Origin: an uncultured Clostridia bacterium
GTDB lineage: Bacteria; Bacillota; Clostridia; Peptostreptococcales; Anaerovoracaceae
DNA length: 56,579 nt
Direction: 5' to 3'
Assembly: GCA_934281605.1 (NCBI GenBank)
Contig: CAKQXD010000013.1
Span: 1 to 56,579, forward strand
The notes beneath the pieces were generated by a model. That model was not told where the DNA came from. It did no database searches and saw nothing but the letters and a program-made list of their open reading frames with translations. A program made the position numbers and the translations under genes. This document shows, one piece after another, positions 42,484 to 49,236 of this stretch (position 1 is the stretch's first letter; the number at the start of each line of letters is the position of its first letter).

Positions 42484-43527
42484 ATGAAAAAACATGCCAT
42501 CATACCCGTCTTCATCCCTCACCGCGGCTGCCCCAACGACTGCGTCTTCTGCAATCAGAAGGCCATCACCGCCCGCAGCAGCGATGTGAGTCCCGAAGAC
42601 GTGAGAAACACAATCGAAACTTATCTTCCGACTCTCACCGGGCGAGGACTTAAGACCATCGAACTGGCCTTTTTCGGCGGCAGTTTTACAGGCCTCCCCA
42701 TCCCGGAGCAGTCGGCATTTCTGGCAGTCGCCAAAGAGTACAAGGACGCAGGCCTCATCGACAAGATCCACATGTCCACCCGCCCCGACTATATCAATCG
42801 GGATATCCTGGACAATCTCAAAACATACGATGCGGACATTATTGAGCTGGGTGTTCAGTCCTTCGACCCCGACGTGCTCCGTGCATCCAACCGGGGTCAT
42901 ACAATAGAGGACGTCTACAAGGCGTGCCATCTCATCAAGGAATACGGGTTTACACTGGGAATCCAGCTGATGATCGGGCTGCCCGGCGATTCTCCTGCAA
43001 AGTCCATTGCGTCGGCCAAGGAGGCGGTCAGACTTTCGCCGCAGCTGGCAAGGCTCTATCCCACCATCGTCCTCCGGGACACCCGGCTTTTGCAGATGTA
43101 TGAGGAAGGGATCTATCAGCCGCTGACTACAGAGGAAGCCGTCTCCACCACCAAGGAAATGTACCGCATATTGGACGATGCCGGGATCACCATCCTGAGA
43201 GTCGGTCTCAAAAGCACGGATCTGATCACCGAAGGCGAAGCCGTCTGCGGTCATACATTTCACCCTGCGTTCCGGCAGCTGGTAGAAGGCGAACTGGCGA
43301 AAGAATCCCTGGAAACCCAATTGCTTCAGCTGCTTGAAAACGCCGAAAAAGATCAAGTGCCAGCAGGAGAATTTGCATTCAGAAGCAACGGTCATTCCTT
43401 CTCTAATATGATTGGGAACGCCAAAAGAAACAAGCTGTACTTTGCAGAAAAATATCCGGGCATAAAAATACGGTGGAAAACTGACCCTGCCCTTGAAGAC
43501 GGGCGGTATACTGTGCTAAAATATTAA
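42484..43527 (+). CDS. Elp3/HemN-like radical SAM protein, probably leaderless
   Basis: This 347-residue radical SAM enzyme has the cluster motif GCPNDCVFCNQ (CxxxCxxC), the glycine motif FFGGSFTGLP, STRPDYIN, IELGVQSFD, and LGIQLMIGLPGD. The layout is that of the clostridial YhcC/Elp3-like group without an acetyltransferase domain. The function is probably tRNA or other modification. The frame is open 85 codons upstream, but those residues do not look like family sequence. ATG 42484 starts the conserved part. There is no ribosome site; a TGGTACAAT box ends six bases before the ATG. ACT and PFL genes follow in the same direction. Confidence 0.85.
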   Translation: MKKHAIIPVFIPHRGCPNDCVFCNQKAITARSSDVSPEDVRNTIETYLPTLTGRGLKTIELAFFGGSFTGLPIPEQSAFLAVAKEYKDAGLIDKIHMSTRPDYINRDILDNLKTYDADIIELGVQSFDPDVLRASNRGHTIEDVYKACHLIKEYGFTLGIQLMIGLPGDSPAKSIASAKEAVRLSPQLARLYPTIVLRDTRLLQMYEEGIYQPLTTEEAVSTTKEMYRILDDAGITILRVGLKSTDLITEGEAVCGHTFHPAFRQLVEGELAKESLETQLLQLLENAEKDQVPAGEFAFRSNGHSFSNMIGNAKRNKLYFAEKYPGIKIRWKTDPALEDGRYTVLKY

Positions 43528-43556
43528 ATTATTACCAAAACTACAGGAGGGGAATT

Positions 43557-43820
43557 ATGAAAGCAGTCATTACCGTTATTGGGAAAGATATGGTCGGCAT
43601 TCTGGCGAAAGTCAGCTCTGCATGCGCCAAGTCAAATGTTAACGTCGTAGAGGTTACCCAGTCGATCCTGGACGAATATTTCGCCATGATCATGCTGGTG
43701 GATATCAAAAAGATGGAATGCTCTCTGGAAGAGCTGAAAGGAAGCATTCTGCAGGAGGTTCCGGCCATGACCGTTCACGTGATGCACGAAGATATTTTCA
43801 ATTCCATGCATCAAATTTAA
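43557..43820 (+). CDS. ACT domain protein (UPF0237)
   Basis: The 87-residue single ACT domain (AVITVIGKDMVGILAKVSSACAKSNVNVVEVTQSIL) binds small effectors in related proteins. It is almost always paired with the PFL/UPF0210 gene, which follows 21 bases on. AGGAGGGG precedes the ATG. The ACT part may sense an amino acid and modulate the partner; that is inference. Confidence 0.9.
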   Translation: MKAVITVIGKDMVGILAKVSSACAKSNVNVVEVTQSILDEYFAMIMLVDIKKMECSLEELKGSILQEVPAMTVHVMHEDIFNSMHQI

Positions 43821-43841
43821 GAACAGGGGGAGGTAACTGCA

Positions 43842-45200
43842 ATGCTGAATATGAAAAACATCATGGAAACCATCACCATGATACAGGACGATCATCTGGA
43901 CATCCGGACGATCACCATGGGAATATCCCTGCTGGACTGCTGCGATACCGATATCGACAAGTCCTGCGAAAAAGTATATGAAAAGATCTGCCGTCTGGCG
44001 GGAAATCTGGTTCAGACCGGCGAAGAAATCGAGAAAAAATACGGCATTCCTATCGTCAACAAGCGGGTTTCCGTTACACCCATCGCCATGCTGACGGCGG
44101 TATCCGGCGGCGATCCGGTCAAATATGCTCACGCCCTCGACAGAGCTGCAAAGAAGATAGGCGTCAACTTTATCGGCGGCTATACGGCTCTCGTGCAGAA
44201 GGGTTTCGCGGCTGGCGACAGGGAACTGATCGAATCCATCCCGCGGGCGCTGGCAGAGACGGATTTCGTCTGTTCCTCCGTCAACGTGGGATCGACGAAA
44301 GCCGGCATCAACATGGATGCGGTCAAGCTGATGGGCAACGTGGTCAAGGAAGCGTCTCAGCTGACCAGCGACAGACAGTGCATCGGCGCTGCCAAGCTGG
44401 TGGTGTTCTGCAATGCTCCGGAAGACAACCCGTTTATGGCGGGAGCATTTCACGGTGTAGGCGAACCGGACTGTGTCATCAACGTAGGCGTATCCGGTCC
44501 GGGCGTTGTCCGGGCGGCTCTTGCAAAGATGCCGAAGGACGCTCCTCTCTCCGAAGTGGCGGATCTCATCAAGAAAACAGCCTTTAAAATTACCCGTATG
44601 GGACAGCTGGTGGGCAGCGAAGCCTCTGCAAAATTAGGTGTTCCATTCGGTATCATCGACCTGTCTCTGGCGCCGACTCCGGCAGTAGGCGACTCGGTGG
44701 CTCACATTCTGGAAGAAATCGGTCTGGAACAGTGCGGCACTCACGGTACGACGGCAGCTCTGGCCATGCTCAACGATGCGGTCAAGAAAGGCGGCGTCAT
44801 GGCCTCTTCTAATGTCGGCGGACTTTCGGGAGCATTCATCCCGGTATCCGAGGACGCAGGCATGATCGATGCGGCGGAAGCTGGAACTTTAACTTTAGAA
44901 AAACTGGAAGCTATGACGGCGGTATGCTCCGTAGGTCTGGACATGATCGTGCTCCCGGGCGACACGCCGGCCGACACCATCTCAGCGATCATCGCTGATG
45001 AAGCGGCCATCGGTATGGTCAACTCCAAGACGACAGCGGTCCGCGTGATCCCGGCCATCGGTCACGAAGCCGGTGAAGTCCTGGATTTCGGAGGCCTGCT
45101 GGGAACCGGTCCGATCATGAAGATCAACCGCAAGTCCTCCTCTGTGATGATCCAGAGAGGCGGCAGGATCCCGGCTCCGATGCAGAGTCTGAAAAACTAA
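43842..45200 (+). CDS. PFL family protein (UPF0210)
   Basis: This 452-residue protein of the UPF0210 family is structurally related to pyruvate formate-lyase but lacks an obvious radical-enzyme glycyl motif. Typical stretches are ETITMIQDDHLDIRTITMGISLLDC, PFGIIDLSLAPTPAVGDSVAHILE, and GLDMIVLPGDTPADTISAIIADEAAIGM. The enzymatic activity is unknown. GGGAGG supports the ATG. It forms an operon with the ACT gene, and a bidirectional terminator closes it. Confidence 0.92.
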   Translation: MLNMKNIMETITMIQDDHLDIRTITMGISLLDCCDTDIDKSCEKVYEKICRLAGNLVQTGEEIEKKYGIPIVNKRVSVTPIAMLTAVSGGDPVKYAHALDRAAKKIGVNFIGGYTALVQKGFAAGDRELIESIPRALAETDFVCSSVNVGSTKAGINMDAVKLMGNVVKEASQLTSDRQCIGAAKLVVFCNAPEDNPFMAGAFHGVGEPDCVINVGVSGPGVVRAALAKMPKDAPLSEVADLIKKTAFKITRMGQLVGSEASAKLGVPFGIIDLSLAPTPAVGDSVAHILEEIGLEQCGTHGTTAALAMLNDAVKKGGVMASSNVGGLSGAFIPVSEDAGMIDAAEAGTLTLEKLEAMTAVCSVGLDMIVLPGDTPADTISAIIADEAAIGMVNSKTTAVRVIPAIGHEAGEVLDFGGLLGTGPIMKINRKSSSVMIQRGGRIPAPMQSLKN

Positions 45201-45233
45201 ATTGGATAGAATCATGCGCTGCTGAACGCACGC

Positions 45234-45278
45234 AAAAACAGCAGGTGTCCCGTCAGGGAAGTGCCTGCTGTTTTATTA
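45234..45278. terminator. Bidirectional terminator between the PFL gene and the coat-like gene
   Basis: AACAGCAGG and CCTGCTGTT form a strong stem, extended by TCCC/GGGA, with TTTTATT on one side and TTTTTGC on the other. It serves both convergent genes. Confidence 0.85.
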
Positions 45279-45320
45279 TTATGATTTTCTCAAATCAAAG
45301 AAATGGCATATGCGGACTGC

Positions 45321-45623
45321 TTAGTCGTCGCATACCCAGACAGGGCGGCAGGTGGTGCCGCATCCGCATCCGGTTCCCGGTCCCGGACCTGGACCAGGTT
45401 CAGGTCTGAACGGTCCGCATCCACCCGGCTGAGGAGGTCTGCCGCAGCCACAGCCCGGATCTCCACCAGGTCTGTATGGAGGCCGACCGCATCCGCACCC
45501 AGGATCTCCGCCAGGTCTGTATGGTGGTCTGCCCGGACCGCCGCAGCCTCCGCGCTCCCGCGAATCCCCGGAGCCGCCTTTGCATCTCTCAGACGTCCAT
45601 TGGGACGAAGTTGTGCATCTCAT
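45321..45623 (-). CDS. Cys/Gly/Pro-rich repeat protein, putative spore coat component
   Basis: This 100-residue protein carries two exact copies of a 15-residue unit, GRPPYRPGGDPGCGC, a third degenerate copy (GRPPQPGGC), a PGPGPGPG run, and a Cys-rich end (TGCGCGTTCRPVWVCDD). It has about ten Cys and no hydrophobic core, as in coat and exosporium proteins that are cross-linked by disulfides. AAAGGAG lies about 9 bases before the ATG, and a sigma-K-like box lies upstream (45649-45678). ORFs in other frames across the repeats are shadows. Family is unrecognised; coat role is inference. Confidence 0.65.
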   Translation of the reverse strand: MRCTTSSQWTSERCKGGSGDSRERGGCGGPGRPPYRPGGDPGCGCGRPPYRPGGDPGCGCGRPPQPGGCGPFRPEPGPGPGPGTGCGCGTTCRPVWVCDD

Positions 45624-45648
45624 GAAAACTCTCTCCTTTCACTCGTAT

Positions 45649-45678
45649 GCTATATACTATGAAGGAGCGTGCGTTCCC
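45649..45678 (-). promoter_or_regulatory. Sigma-K-like promoter of the Cys/Gly/Pro-rich gene
   Basis: The minus strand reads AACG, a 16-base spacer and CATAGTATA. This fits the mother-cell consensus mACm-N16/17-CATAnnnTA at all but one position. It is about 30 bases before the ATG at 45623. Matched by eye. Confidence 0.45.
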
Positions 45679-45727
45679 GTTCCGGTTTTCCCGAAATTCC
45701 GGGAGCGGCCTGAGGGCACCGTCCGCC

Positions 45728-46537
45728 CTACGGCAGCTGATCCACCCGTTTGAAAGAGTACCCCTTCTCTTCCCACTGGGTCAGCAATTCATCCAGCACC
45801 TGCGCATTGGTCGCCGACGTGCTGTGCAGGAGCACGATAGCCCCCGGATGGATCCGCGGCACCATCTTTTCCAGTGCCTCTTCCCGGGTCGGCTGATCCG
45901 ACTCATACCAGTCCACGTAAGCCAGACTCCAGAAAATGGTATGATACCCCATTTCCTTAGCCATCTTCAAGTTGGATTCGCTGTATTTTCCCTGGGGCGG
46001 TCGATAGTATTTTTTCATCTTCTTGCCCGTCGTTTTTTCGTACAGATCCTCTAACCTGGAAAGCTCCTGCCGGAACGCATCTTCCGTTGCGATCTCCGAC
46101 ATATCCGGATGGGTGAACGTATGGTTTCCCACCAGATGTCCCTCCTTCACCATCCGCTTCACCAGATCCGGACTGGTCTCGATGAAATTTCCCACCACAA
46201 AAAAGGTCGCCTTGACGTTGTGCTTTTTCAGGGTATCCAGGATCTTGGCCGTGTGGCCGTTTTCATACCCGGCGTCGAAGGTCAGAAACAGCTCCTTCTT
46301 ATCCGTATCCTCCGCGTAATATGCATCGAATTTCTTCAGATAATCCATGGACGCATTCGCCACCGGCGGTTTCCCCGCCTCCTGAAAACTGAGTCCCCAG
46401 TTGCCGTCTGCCGCCGTATTGAGACTCTTTTCCTGCAGCACGCCCGATGCCGTAAAGATCCCCGCGCCCAGCACCACCGCAGCGGTCAGCACCCCTGCCG
46501 CCCGCAAAAACCGTTTTTTTCGAATCATAATAATCAT
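45728..46537 (-). CDS. pdaA: Delta-lactam-biosynthetic de-N-acetylase PdaA
   Basis: This 269-residue protein has a signal-anchor helix (about 9-29) and a polysaccharide-deacetylase fold with the PdaA pattern: NWGLSFQEAGKPP, LFLTFDAGYENGHTAKILD (metal Asp), GHLVGNHTFTHPDMS (metal His pair), KYYRPPQGKYSESNL, and TIFWSLAYVDW. PdaA deacetylates muramic acid during cortex synthesis to make muramic-delta-lactam, later recognised by CwlJ. The frame is open to 46642, but this extension runs through a terminator. GGTGGTGAG supports ATG 46537. Confidence 0.93.
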   Translation of the reverse strand: MIIMIRKKRFLRAAGVLTAAVVLGAGIFTASGVLQEKSLNTAADGNWGLSFQEAGKPPVANASMDYLKKFDAYYAEDTDKKELFLTFDAGYENGHTAKILDTLKKHNVKATFFVVGNFIETSPDLVKRMVKEGHLVGNHTFTHPDMSEIATEDAFRQELSRLEDLYEKTTGKKMKKYYRPPQGKYSESNLKMAKEMGYHTIFWSLAYVDWYESDQPTREEALEKMVPRIHPGAIVLLHSTSATNAQVLDELLTQWEEKGYSFKRVDQLP

Positions 46538-46572
46538 AGTCTCACCACCTGGAACAGTATATTGCCCGGGCA

Positions 46573-46622
46573 AAGAAAAAATTCCCCGAAACCCGGAAAT
46601 CTTTTTCCGCATTTCGAGGAAT
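46573..46622 (-). terminator. Terminator after tcdA
   Basis: ATTCCTCGAAA pairs with TTTCGGGGAAT (11 bp with one G-U), with GGAAA/TTTCC inside, followed by six T on the minus strand. It lies between tcdA and pdaA, and rules out the longer pdaA start. Confidence 0.8.
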
Positions 46623-46708
46623 CTGTCTGCTGTTGTATTCATTTGGGGATCCCATAGCCTCGCGAGGCATCTTCATCGCCTCCGCTTCCATGATCCCACA
46701 GCGCCGCG

Positions 46709-47431
46709 CTACGCCCGTATCAGATCCTTCACGATTTCGCCCGCCAGGATCAGTCCTGCCACCGACGGCACGAAAGCGCTGCTGCCTGGAACCTGTTTCC
46801 CGTTGACGCGTGCTTCTTCACCGCAGGCTTCGTAATCCGGCGTCAGGGGGGCTTCCTTGGAATACACCACTTTTAAGTGCTTCACTCCGCGCCGTTTCAG
46901 CTCCCTGCGCATCACCTTGGCCAGCGGACAGACCGAGGTCTTGTAGATGTCCGCCACCTCAAACTGAGAAGCATCCATCTTATTACCGGCCCCCATGGAA
47001 CTGATAATCGGAACATTGTCACGCTGGGCGTGAAGCACCAGGGCGATCTTGCCCGTCACCGTATCGATGGCGTCCACCACGTAATCGTACTGGGTAAAGT
47101 CGAACTGCTCCGCCGTCTCCGGCAGGTAAAACATGTTATAAGTCTTCACCTGTAGGTCCGGGTTGATGTCCAGAATCCGTTCCTTCATAACCTCCGTCTT
47201 GTACTTTCCTACGGTGCTGGTCAGAGCGATGATCTGTCGGTTGATGTTGGAAATGCTGACCGTATCCTTGTCGATCAGATCCAGTGCTCCCACACCGCTT
47301 CTCGCCAGAGCTTCCGTAACGTAGCCCCCTACGCCGCCGATGCCGAACACGGCCACCCGCTTCTCCGACAGTCTCTGAATGCTGTCACGGCCCAGTAACA
47401 ATTCGGTTCTTGAAAATCTGCTCTCCGCCAT
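46709..47431 (-). CDS. tcdA: tRNA threonylcarbamoyladenosine dehydratase (TcdA/CsdL)
   Basis: This 240-residue E1-like ThiF-fold protein has VAVFGIGGVGGYVTEALARSG (nucleotide loop), DKDTVSISNINRQIIAL, and DAIDTVTGKIALVLHA. It uses ATP to cyclise t6A at position 37 of tRNAs into ct6A. A CxxxxC pair is not obvious, so it may lack the zinc site of other E1 relatives. The ATG overlaps the HD gene stop by one base (TAATG), so translation is coupled. Confidence 0.9.
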   Translation of the reverse strand: MAESRFSRTELLLGRDSIQRLSEKRVAVFGIGGVGGYVTEALARSGVGALDLIDKDTVSISNINRQIIALTSTVGKYKTEVMKERILDINPDLQVKTYNMFYLPETAEQFDFTQYDYVVDAIDTVTGKIALVLHAQRDNVPIISSMGAGNKMDASQFEVADIYKTSVCPLAKVMRRELKRRGVKHLKVVYSKEAPLTPDYEACGEEARVNGKQVPGSSAFVPSVAGLILAGEIVKDLIRA

Positions 47432-48021
47432 TAGTTTGCTTCCTCCGCCATCGCTTCAGCGATCTCCGCCTCGCAGGATCGCATCGCCAGGATCGTCTTC
47501 TGGATCAGGTCGCTCAGTTCCCATCCCAGCATATCGGCGCCCCGCTCGATGACTTCACGGGAGCATCCTGCTGCAAAGTTAGCGCTCTTATACTTCTTCT
47601 TTACGGATTTCACTTCCATATCCTGCACGCTCTTGGACGGACGCATCAGCGCCGCCGCACCGATCAGCCCCGTCAATTCATCTGTAGCATACAGAACTTT
47701 CTCCATCTGGTGCTCCGGCTCGATATCCACCGTGATAGCATAACCGTGACTGCACACTCCGTGGATGATGTCCTCGCCTACTCCAGCTTCCCGCAGGATC
47801 TCCGGCGCCTTGATGCAGTGCTCCTCCGGATATTCCTCAAAATCGATATCGTGCAGCAGTCCGACGATGCCCCAGTATTCCGCATCATCGCCGTATCCCA
47901 GTTCCTGTGCGAACCACTTCATCACGCCCTCCACCGTCAGCGCATGCTGAATGTGAAACGGCTCCTTGTTATGCGCTTTGACCAGTGCCAGCGCGTCTTC
48001 TCTTGAAATATGATCACTCAT
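47431..48021 (-). CDS. HD-domain phosphohydrolase-like protein
   Basis: This 196-residue HDIG-type protein has HIQHALTVEGVMKWFAQELG, GLLHDIDFEEYPEEHCIKAP (HD pair), HGVCSHGYAI, and TDELTGLIGAAALMRP. The metal-dependent phosphohydrolase fold is clear, but the substrate is not known. It starts the HD-tcdA pair; AGAAGGG precedes the ATG. It lies 52 bases after larE. Confidence 0.88.
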   Translation of the reverse strand: MSDHISREDALALVKAHNKEPFHIQHALTVEGVMKWFAQELGYGDDAEYWGIVGLLHDIDFEEYPEEHCIKAPEILREAGVGEDIIHGVCSHGYAITVDIEPEHQMEKVLYATDELTGLIGAAALMRPSKSVQDMEVKSVKKKYKSANFAAGCSREVIERGADMLGWELSDLIQKTILAMRSCEAEIAEAMAEEAN

Positions 48022-48073
48022 GTCTATTACCCTTCTTTCTCCTGCAAAGCGATCGCAGGCTGTATCTTACTCC

Positions 48074-48895
48074 TTACGCTTTCTCTTCTAAAACGGCGTT
48101 CATGCTCCCGGTCCGGTATCCGTCCAGATCCAGCGCCGTGTACGTGAATCCCAGCTCCTTCATGTGAGCGGTAAAATCTTTTCTCAAGTCCGGATCCAGA
48201 AATCTCTCCAGATCCTCCGGCAGCACCTCCACCCGGGCCATGCTCCCGTGCATCCGCACCCGGTATTGTGAAAATCCGTGCTCCCGCAGAAATTCCTCCG
48301 CCAGTTCCACCATCCGCAGCTTCTCCGCCGTGATCGGTTCTTCATAGGCGAACCGGGACGCCAGACAGGCAAAGGACGGTTTATCCCAAGTCTCAAGTCC
48401 CATCTCTTTGGAAAGCTGGCGGATCTCAGCCTTGGTCAGCCCTGCCTCTCTCAGCGGACTGATGACCCCTGCTTCCTTGACAGCCCGTTTTCCCGGCCGG
48501 TAATCGCCGTCATCATCCATGTTGGACCCTTCTGCGATATGTACCGTGTCCACCTGCTCCGCAGCCTCTCTTACCTTCTGCAAAATCGCCGTCTTGCAGT
48601 GATAACACCGGTCAGGTGGATTATCGGCAAAGCCTTTCACCTCCAGCTCGTCAAATGCAAAGACGATGTGGCGGATCCCCCGCTCCTTGCAGAATTCTTT
48701 CGCTTCCTCGATTTCCCGCTCCGGGACCGACCGCCCGGCAGCCGTTACAGCCGTCACCTGATCGCCGATGGCTTCCCGTGCCGCCGCCAGCAGAAATGTG
48801 GAATCCACCCCTCCGGAAAAGGATATCACCAGCTTTCCCAGCTCCTTCAGACGCTGCTGCAATTTTTCATATTTTAATGCTAATTCCTGTTCCAT
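48074..48895 (-). CDS. larE: ATP-dependent sulfur transferase LarE
   Basis: This 273-residue PP-loop enzyme (ISFSGGVDSTFLLAAA) contains Cys97 and Cys100 (PDRCYHCK) and Cys177 (KPSFACLASRFAYEEPIT). Cys177 aligns with the sacrificial Cys of L. plantarum LarE; the extra CxxC suggests the three-Cys, [4Fe-4S] type described in other bacteria. LarE inserts sulfur to make the nickel-pincer cofactor of lactate racemase. No larA, larB or larC is in the window, so its client enzyme may differ or be elsewhere. Confidence 0.9.
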   Translation of the reverse strand: MEQELALKYEKLQQRLKELGKLVISFSGGVDSTFLLAAAREAIGDQVTAVTAAGRSVPEREIEEAKEFCKERGIRHIVFAFDELEVKGFADNPPDRCYHCKTAILQKVREAAEQVDTVHIAEGSNMDDDGDYRPGKRAVKEAGVISPLREAGLTKAEIRQLSKEMGLETWDKPSFACLASRFAYEEPITAEKLRMVELAEEFLREHGFSQYRVRMHGSMARVEVLPEDLERFLDPDLRKDFTAHMKELGFTYTALDLDGYRTGSMNAVLEEKA

Positions 48896-48930
48896 CTCTT
48901 TCTCCCTACTTTTCCTACTATATTTCTAGT

Positions 48931-48960
48931 ATTATACAAGAAAAAGCTATCCGCTGTCAA
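48931..48960 (-). promoter_or_regulatory. Consensus promoter of larE nested in the copA terminator
   Basis: Perfect -35 TTGACA (48955-48960), 18-base spacer and perfect -10 TATAAT (48931-48936). The -35 lies in the loop and 3' arm region of the copA terminator hairpin. Confidence 0.7.
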
Positions 48961-48975
48961 TGCTGCGAATAGCTT
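48938..48975 (-). terminator. Terminator of the csoR-copA operon
   Basis: AAGCTATTCGC pairs with GCGGATAGCTT (one G-U) around a 10-base loop, followed by TTTTCTTG on the minus strand. The larE promoter elements lie within and just after it. Confidence 0.75.
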
Positions 48976-49026
48976 CTCCTGTGATTTTCCTGTGAAATCT
49001 GCGGCATATATCGCCGTCAAATCAAA

Positions 49027-49236
49027 CTAATTGATGGATACTACGTTATAATCCTTGTCTTCTACCGCCTTCTTCAGGACGTCGTTTGCCACGTCTTCTT
49101 TCAGCGTCACAACCGCCTGATCCTGCTCGTGGCTTACCTCTGCGTGATCCACACCGTCCAGCGCTTCCAGCGCCTTCTTTACCGTCGCTTCGCAGTGTCC
49201 GCACATCATTCCTTCGATTTTCATCGTCTTTTCCAT
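49027..49236 (-). CDS. Possible internally initiated CopZ-like copper chaperone (in frame within copA)
   Basis: Inside copA, AGGAGG lies 8 bases before an in-frame ATG at 49236. Translation from there would give a 69-residue free heavy-metal-binding domain (MEKTMKIEGMMCGHCEATVK...), the size of CopZ. No separate copZ is visible in the window. The internal site could be genuine or chance; a purine-rich Lys/Glu linker readily produces AGGAGG. Confidence 0.45.
   Translation of the reverse strand: MEKTMKIEGMMCGHCEATVKKALEALDGVDHAEVSHEQDQAVVTLKEDVANDVLKKAVEDKDYNVVSIN

Noticed and set aside
45400..45560. Tandem 45-nt repeats considered as a CRISPR or minisatellite
   Set aside because: Only two full copies, no spacers, and the unit length is a multiple of three in a frame with a ribosome site, so they encode a peptide repeat.
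46640..46708. Palindromes GCCTCGCGAGGC and GGGATCCC between pdaA and tcdA considered as a mobile-element end
   Set aside because: Short, no repeated partner and no target duplication; the strong terminator at 46573-46622 already explains the gap.
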